A DNA stretch of 64,000 nt. Source: Anadara kagoshimensis. Taxonomy: Eukaryota; Mollusca; Bivalvia; Arcoida; Arcidae. The notes beneath the pieces are model-generated. The model ran no database searches. It was not told the origin of the DNA and worked only from the letters and a program-made list of their open reading frames with translations. A program made the translations under genes and the position numbers. The stretch lies in contig CM037865.1 in NCBI GenBank assembly GCA_021292105.1, positions 65,159,630 to 65,223,629 of the forward strand, written 5' to 3'. The first letter of the stretch is position 1, and each line of letters opens with the position of its first letter. Of this stretch, positions 63,401-64,000 are shown piece after piece.

Positions 63401-63497
63401 ATCACCTTGACTACCAACTGCTGTCTGCTGTTGATGTTGTAAGTGTAACAGTCTTTGTAAATGACCATGTAATCGACTAATTCTGTCCTCTAAAACT
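31669..63497 (-). CDS. XPO4: Exportin-4 (XPO4), 3' fourteen coding exons, 5' half outside window
   Basis: Karyopherin-beta nuclear transport receptor, known in vertebrates to export eIF5A and SMAD3 and to import SOX proteins with RanGTP. Exons in transcript order (minus strand): 63497-63337, 61964-61784, 61261-61102, 47814-47645, 46786-46612, 45662-45458, 44951-44863, 39669-39603, 38888-38772, 38196-38096, 37286-37156, 33880-33763, 32545-32453, 31866-31669. Phases join exactly and there is no internal stop. The 655 codons match the C-terminal half of the roughly 1150-residue protein: RLHGHLQRL, EDIHWIVLV, GETPMIPSDIMEYSIGQA, VDINTTLKVLASPGE, QLCYLGE, IELLTNLLSKDFIDFSD, AADVVLYGLN, FPTLCSQYFKLITF, and the end GFLCVG then stop (vertebrates end in a similar LLCVK). 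The architecture is HEAT-like helical repeats. One intron (47815-61101) holds a retrotransposon and another (39670-44862) a nested gene. Probably functional. Confidence 0.96.
32804..33074. mobile_element. MITE, copy 1 of a family with TTTTATCTAAC ends
   Basis: Starts ATTTTTATCTAACATTTCC and ends CTAACGTTAGATAAAATA, giving inverted termini. The inside includes GTGCACATGCACTTTACCGC and a GTATCACCACAGTGTGGTGATAC hairpin region. A second copy in opposite orientation lies at 62294-62612. Both are within XPO4 introns. Confidence 0.7.
33470..33744 (-). mobile_element. tRNA-derived SINE, family 1, antisense copy
   Basis: Ends on the plus strand with CAGTGTTCGAACCCATGATC and ACCAATTGAGCTACA, the complements of a tRNA-like B box and A box (TGTAGCTCAATTGGT). 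Body shared with the 11470, 27792 and 45849 copies. It lies directly next to the XPO4 exon 33763-33880, ending about 20 bp from its splice donor. Confidence 0.8.
33931..36274. mobile_element. Hairpin-ended non-autonomous element (Helitron/Helentron-like?) carrying a 145-bp satellite
   Basis: Starts TAGCTCACCTGACCGAAGGT and ends TATCAGGTGAGC...AGGCCCATGGGCCTCTTGTT, with a perfect AGGCCCATGGGCCT hairpin just before the end. A GTGC-rich microsatellite follows the 5' end, and about 1.7 kb of 145-bp tandem repeats fills the interior. A terminal hairpin, no transposase and an internal satellite recall bivalve Helitron-derived repeats. The family is inferred; no rolling-circle replicase is present. 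It lies in the XPO4 intron 33881-37155. Confidence 0.6.
34490..36190. repeat. 145-bp tandem satellite, about 11.7 copies
   Basis: The marker GGTTAATTATCTCGAAAACT recurs at 34636, 34781, 34926, 35071, 35215, 35360, 35505, 35650, 35795, 35940 and 36085, a spacing of 145 bp (one 144). Each unit carries GGTCATGGGTTCAAAGGTCA and AAGGTCACAGATGCGAAACA segments. Confidence 0.97.
38323..38556. mobile_element. TA-target MITE, complete copy in XPO4 intron
   Basis: 234 bp bounded by TAGGTAGACAACTTTGACC and, inverted, TAGGCAAACAACATTGACC. TA dinucleotides flank both sides (38321-38322, 38557-38558). Arms extend through GTCCGTTTGACCTTTAA. Same family as 28376 and 14345, in the intron between exons 38772-38888 and 38096-38196. 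Confidence 0.85.
40187..40328. repeat. (AAAAT)n microsatellite
   Basis: About 27 near-perfect TAAAA pentanucleotides. It lies 140-280 bp upstream of the first TCF/LEF-like site of the nested gene's promoter region. Confidence 0.95.
40469..40743 (+). promoter_or_regulatory. Putative promoter of the nested gene: four CTTTGA(A/T) sites and a TATA box
   Basis: TATAAATA at 40736-40743 lies about 96 bp before the nested gene's ATG, leaving room for a start site near 40765-40770. Upstream on the same strand are CTTTGAT at 40469, 40595 and 40605 and CTTTGAA at 40681, each matching the TCF/LEF core. Chance alone would predict well under one in this span. Wnt responsiveness is an inference only. Confidence 0.55.
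40839..42999 (+). CDS. Nested two-exon gene, unrecognised 133-residue protein
   Basis: It lies on the strand opposite XPO4, inside the XPO4 intron 39670-44862. Exon 1 is 40839-40929 (30 codons plus one base, donor GTATCT); exon 2 is 42689-42999 (acceptor TTTTTCAG), and the phase joins exactly. Support: TATA box 96 bp upstream, a clean ATG, coherent splice sites, and AATAAA at 43290. The protein begins MENCQFITYAKELKDV, is rich in Q, K, I and V, and is probably mostly helical (ENIIQKLDQQLF; VRKMYQEYINRKQEVIKKL). There is no signal peptide, membrane segment or known motif. I do not recognise the family; a faint resemblance of the YxEYxxxKxExxKKL stretch to TNFAIP8-type helices is too weak to use. 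The single intron carries two mobile elements (41075-41979, 42108-42390). It could be a lineage-specific immediate-response gene. Confidence 0.65.
41075..41979. mobile_element. Non-autonomous TIR element B: 8-bp TSD, subterminal ACCAACTCGTCCC arrays
   Basis: A 905-bp element flanked by exact 8-bp direct repeats TTATATTT (41067-41074 and 41980-41987). Left end GGTGTATAGTCAACTCATCC; right end on the other strand GAATACAAGTCAACTCGTCC. Subterminal repeats of about 20 bp (ACCAACTCGTCCCACTTTTT) occur four or five times at the left and three or four times, inverted, at the right. No transposase was seen. Ends, target length and layout parallel the element at 28996. It is inserted in the intron of the nested gene. 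Confidence 0.87.
42108..42390 (-). mobile_element. tRNA-derived SINE, family 2
   Basis: On the minus strand it begins with a well-kept tRNA-like head: TGGCCTAGTGGTTAAGGCG (A box) and GTCGTGGGTTCGATCCC (B box), about 35 bp apart. A conserved-looking body ending CCTAATGGCTCGGGACAGAC follows. Unrelated in sequence to the family 1 copies. It lies within the nested gene's intron. Confidence 0.85.
43290..43295 (+). terminator. Poly(A) signal AATAAA of the nested gene
   Basis: Canonical hexamer about 290 bp after the nested gene's stop codon, giving a compact 3' UTR. Confidence 0.45.
43320..43620 (-). mobile_element. tRNA-derived SINE, family 3, diverged
   Basis: Contains GGGATTCAAACCAAGGCAGC (complement of a B-box region) and segments shared with 46975-47150 (CAGAGAAAACCATTGACC; TGCACTAGAATCTGT). 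Strongly diverged, so boundaries are approximate. Confidence 0.5.
43818..44657. mobile_element. Hairpin-ended repeat element with 169-bp internal tandem units
   Basis: Starts AAGAGCACCGCCGAGCGTAG and ends CCCGTCATATGACGGGCGTA, a perfect CCCGTCATATGACGGG hairpin at the terminus. Inside are about four units of 169 bp (TTCTAAGTTAAAAAAGGGGC at 44101, 44270 and 44439, plus a diverged unit before). The organisation parallels the 33931 element. No coding capacity; long open frames on the minus strand are repeat artefacts. Lies in XPO4 intron 39670-44862. Confidence 0.6.
45849..46195 (-). mobile_element. tRNA-derived SINE, family 1, best-preserved copy
   Basis: On the minus strand: a tRNA-like head with TGTAGCTCAGTTGCTAAAG (A box) and TATGGGTTTGAACC (B box), a body of about 280 bp, and an end complementary to TTTAACGTCCCAGTCAAGAA. 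This copy shows most clearly that the family is tRNA-derived. In XPO4 intron 45663-46611. Confidence 0.85.
46975..47150 (-). mobile_element. tRNA-derived SINE, family 3
   Basis: Minus strand: TGGCTGAGTGATC (A-box-like) and CTTGGTTCGAATACC (B box), then a body with AGTGGTTTTCACTGGACACT. Related to the 43320 copy. In XPO4 intron 46787-47644. Confidence 0.6.
47385..47600 (-). mobile_element. SINE-like repeat
   Basis: Contains GGTACTTGAACTCATAGCGG, the complement of a degraded B box, and TGTGGTCTGAGCG. The layout suggests another tRNA-derived SINE close to the XPO4 exon 47645-47814. Boundaries are uncertain. Confidence 0.4.
48556..48789. mobile_element. Long imperfect palindrome, MITE-like
   Basis: The outer parts ATGGCATCA and TGATGCCAT, and a long inner inverted repeat (TCTTAGACTCGTGAGGGTTT against its complement ending near 48760), form an almost full-length fold-back of about 230 bp. 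In the large XPO4 intron. Confidence 0.7.
48790..50534. other. XPO4 intron segment with dispersed repeat
   Basis: No coding exon was seen. Part of 48990-49440 (CTCATGCACCA and CTTTACACAAAAAACGTACC) recurs in the same orientation at about 58120-58250, so both belong to a dispersed repeat whose limits I could not fix. Confidence 0.45.
50535..50646. repeat. DIRS 3' inverted terminal repeat with outer extension
   Basis: 50587-50646 is the inverted match (about 60 bp, few differences) of the right terminal repeat 55540-55599. The outer 52 bp have no counterpart at the other end but are copied in the internal complementary region, as in DIRS-1, whose right terminal repeat carries an extension. Confidence 0.88.
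50733..50851. repeat. DIRS internal complementary region
   Basis: 50733-50816 is a perfect 84-bp reverse complement of the left end of the element (50535-50618). It abuts 50817-50851, a perfect 35-bp reverse complement of the right end (55565-55599). The two ends are therefore copied side by side, which is the expected template for joining termini into a circle. Confidence 0.93.
51011..52237 (-). CDS. DIRS tyrosine recombinase
   Basis: An uninterrupted reading frame of 408 codons; its upstream part overlaps the RT-RNase H frame, so the true start may be later than the first ATG. The catalytic tetrad of tyrosine recombinases is visible: arginine in LLSGQRTQTLHL, HSTR (His-x-x-Arg), and tyrosine in RRFYNKP, following GWSSDCVF. 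An N-terminal SAM-like region (SWSEATKNQYRTYFQRW) precedes it. It would integrate the circular DNA form without making a target duplication. It is the only protein of this element with no break seen. Confidence 0.9.
   Translation of the reverse strand: MLFISSFQYDWSCVDKSSPRQSRNGNDSSNLDDTVMVYQTFGNGFGKLLPITKQTEITSSTNQLRKNTSYQNTPSRSIPLVWDRLCGQEIPEDTSYIIIDSWSEATKNQYRTYFQRWMCFCVQREIDPTEISINNLLIFLTDLFNKGLKYSTINTAKSAISALWELCGNSSPVGENILIRRFMKGVFRQRPTFPKYKDIWDVRVVLSYLKTLVPVNTLSFKFLTYKLVTLLALLSGQRTQTLHLININNIHFLNNNTVVKIQFGDILKQSKPGNHLEPLLFHAYELDSGLCVVQTLKEYLCRTKTIRKGKCELFLSTVSPHKPVCKSTIGSWIKTVLSAAGIDINTYGAHSTRAASTSALHKTNTPIHILLKTAGWSSDCVFRRFYNKPITTSNDTNFGTLLLHEYST
51838..53942 (-). pseudogene. DIRS reverse transcriptase-RNase H, one frameshift
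   Basis: RT motifs: FLRPKRDGSHRLILNLKQLN, VDLKDAYFSV, CLPQGLASSPRIFTK and the catalytic YIDD. Directly after YIDDSLLLG (about 53240) the frame is lost by a single-base change and continues in the next frame as the 53196-51838 segment. That segment holds RNase H (TLITDSSNFGWGALL, NFLELKAAF, LLMDNSVAVQ, HNVEADYLSR, supplying the D-E-D-D residues) and a later FPPFS region like the methyltransferase-like domain described in DIRS-1 relatives. The frame opens immediately at the gag stop, one base out of phase. The break makes this copy non-autonomous unless it is a sequencing error. Confidence 0.88.
53939..55317 (-). pseudogene. DIRS gag-like ORF1, one frameshift
   Basis: The ATG at 55317 starts a hydrophilic, acidic N-terminal part (Q-rich near AFQEQAQAIESLQ; SDSDNESETGNMDDD). 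The frame shifts by one near 54516-54526, next to a run of seven A. The second part continues as AKKIADAKLQNTQNLL and ends in a basic, S/H/Q-rich tail (HKPYQGRPQKN, LLKKRGGQKK). No zinc knuckle is visible, as is usual for DIRS gag. The function would be particle or RNP formation. Assignment rests mainly on position before RT. Confidence 0.75.
55540..55604. repeat. DIRS 5' inverted terminal repeat
   Basis: On the minus strand it begins CTGTCAATCAACCACTGAGG and runs to GTGATACTTCAG, matching 50587-50646 in inverted orientation. It contains TGACGTCA-type and CACGTG motifs that could act as promoter elements of the retrotransposon. Confidence 0.88.
55605..57019. other. XPO4 intron segment
   Basis: AT-rich intronic sequence between the DIRS element and the TTTA-rich tandem region. 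No exon or clear repeat was recognised. Confidence 0.5.
57020..57640. repeat. Tandem units of about 85-125 bp, each with an expandable (TTTA)n tract
   Basis: A segment containing CCCAGCTCTAACTTATTTCT (or a close variant) recurs about six times (near 57048, 57152, 57278, 57372, 57458 and 57556). Each copy is followed by a TTTA tract of different length, so unit length varies with the microsatellite. Confidence 0.9.
57740..57957. mobile_element. Short MITE with TACAGTACAGACCTGT ends
   Basis: TACAGTACAGACCTGTAC at 57740 recurs inverted at 57941-57957, enclosing about 185 bp. The inner arms GTTTAGCA/GTGTTAAAC match less well. In the large XPO4 intron. Confidence 0.6.
59995..60983. mobile_element. 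Pogo/Tigger-like non-autonomous DNA transposon
   Basis: Ends CAGTAGAACTTCGATCGCTC and, inverted, CAGAAGAACTTCGATGGCTC, flanked by TA on both sides (59993-59994 and 60984-60985). CAGTAGAAC-type termini with a TA duplication are typical of pogo/Tigger elements. The 989-bp body has many CTCGAA motifs and no intact transposase. A 120-bp inner segment (CCTGGTGGAAGTTCACATG, near 60490) is related to sequence at about 16995. Confidence 0.8.
62294..62612. mobile_element. MITE, copy 2 of the TTTTATCTAAC family (opposite orientation)
   Basis: Starts TTATCTAACATTAGACTAGT and ends GCAATGTTAGATAAAAATAT. The inside matches the reverse complement of 32804-33074 (CATTGGCGGTAAAGTGCACA, GTATCACCACAGTGTGATGA). 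Two inverted copies about 29 kb apart in XPO4 introns could pair in the pre-mRNA. Confidence 0.75.
62770..62895. repeat. 35-bp tandem repeat, 3.5 copies
   Basis: Units of the type GCCTGCCACACAGACATATG + TGTCCTCTACTGATA in three close copies, with partial units at both ends. In XPO4 intron 61965-63336. Confidence 0.9.
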
Positions 63498-63668
63498 CTG
63501 AAAATTACAATAAATTGAAAAAAGATTTGGTTTTGAATACCATTACATGTTTTGATTTCTTCTATCATTTTCATTTCACAAATGTCACATACAAAAATGA
63601 TGTCATCAACATAGCACTTTTGTGACTTCATTTCTGTTTTCAGTATTTTGCTAATACTGTATTGTGTA

Positions 63669-64000
63669 ACCATTCTACCTAGTAATCCTACACTTACTTT
63701 GCTATGTGTGGAACCATTCTACCTAGTAATCCTACACTTACTTTGCTATGTGTGGAACCATTCTACCTAGTAATCCTACACTTACTTTGCTATGTGTGGA
63801 ACCATTCTACCTAGTACCCCTACACTTACTTTGCTATGTGTGTAACCATTCTACCTAGTACCCCTACACTTACTTTGCTACGTGTGGAACCATTCTACCT
63901 AGTACCCCTACACTTACTTTGCTATGTGTGGAACCATTCTACCTAGTACCCCTACACTTACTTTGCTATGTGTGGAACCATTCTACCTAGTACCCCTACA
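63669..64000 (-). repeat. 44-bp tandem array (7.5+ copies) carrying a splice-donor-like exon end of XPO4
   Basis: Exact 44-bp period reaching the window edge. Read on the XPO4 strand, each unit contains GGTAGAATGGTTCCACACAT + AGCAAA followed by GTAAGTGTAGG, a consensus donor. Translated up to the donor it gives GRMVPHIA plus two bases. The next XPO4 exon (63497-63337) starts with one base plus VLEDRISRLHG, so phase and protein fit. The array was therefore probably seeded by the 3' end of the preceding XPO4 exon. Right-hand units carry TACCCC where left-hand units carry TAATCC. Confidence 0.85.

Overview
The window is animal nuclear DNA. It is AT-rich and intron-rich, with consensus GT-AG splice sites and dense mobile-element debris. 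The protein orthologues (CCT8, a GPR45/GPR63-type receptor, exportin-4), the tRNA-derived SINEs, the hairpin-ended repeats carrying internal satellites and a DIRS-type retrotransposon suggest a lophotrochozoan, most likely a bivalve mollusc. The species cannot be named from sequence alone.

Layout: (1) 1-14890, plus strand: the last 14 coding exons of CCT8, the theta subunit of the TRiC/CCT chaperonin; about the first 50 residues lie left of the window. Its introns hold a decayed hAT-like element, TIR elements and a SINE. (2) 14891-23456: intergenic DNA and probable 5' UTR of the next gene, with an 89-bp perfect palindrome, a hairpin/satellite repeat and a hAT-type MITE. (3) 23457-24599, plus strand: a single-coding-exon class A GPCR of the GPR45/GPR63 type. 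Its last codons and stop codon form the first unit of a 69-copy, 28-bp minisatellite (24574-26507). (4) 26508-31668: intergenic DNA with MITEs, a SINE and one member of an unusual TIR family. (5) 31669-64000, minus strand: the C-terminal 14 coding exons (about 655 codons) of exportin-4 (XPO4); the N-terminal half lies to the right.

Two large items lie inside XPO4 introns. A nested two-exon gene on the opposite strand (40839-42999) encodes an unrecognised 133-residue protein; it has a TATA box, four TCF/LEF-like sites and a poly(A) signal. A nearly complete 5.07-kb DIRS-type tyrosine-recombinase retrotransposon (50535-55604) occupies a 13.3-kb intron. It keeps inverted terminal repeats and an internal complementary region, but has a frameshift in its gag-like ORF and another in its reverse transcriptase.

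Main points for follow-up: the nested gene; three tandem duplications that each include a gene-structure boundary (the GPCR stop codon, a CCT8 splice donor and a probable XPO4 splice donor); and two related non-autonomous elements with matching ends, clean 8-bp target-site duplications and subterminal mini-arrays that I cannot place in a known superfamily. All homology calls are from memory of the families; no search was run.
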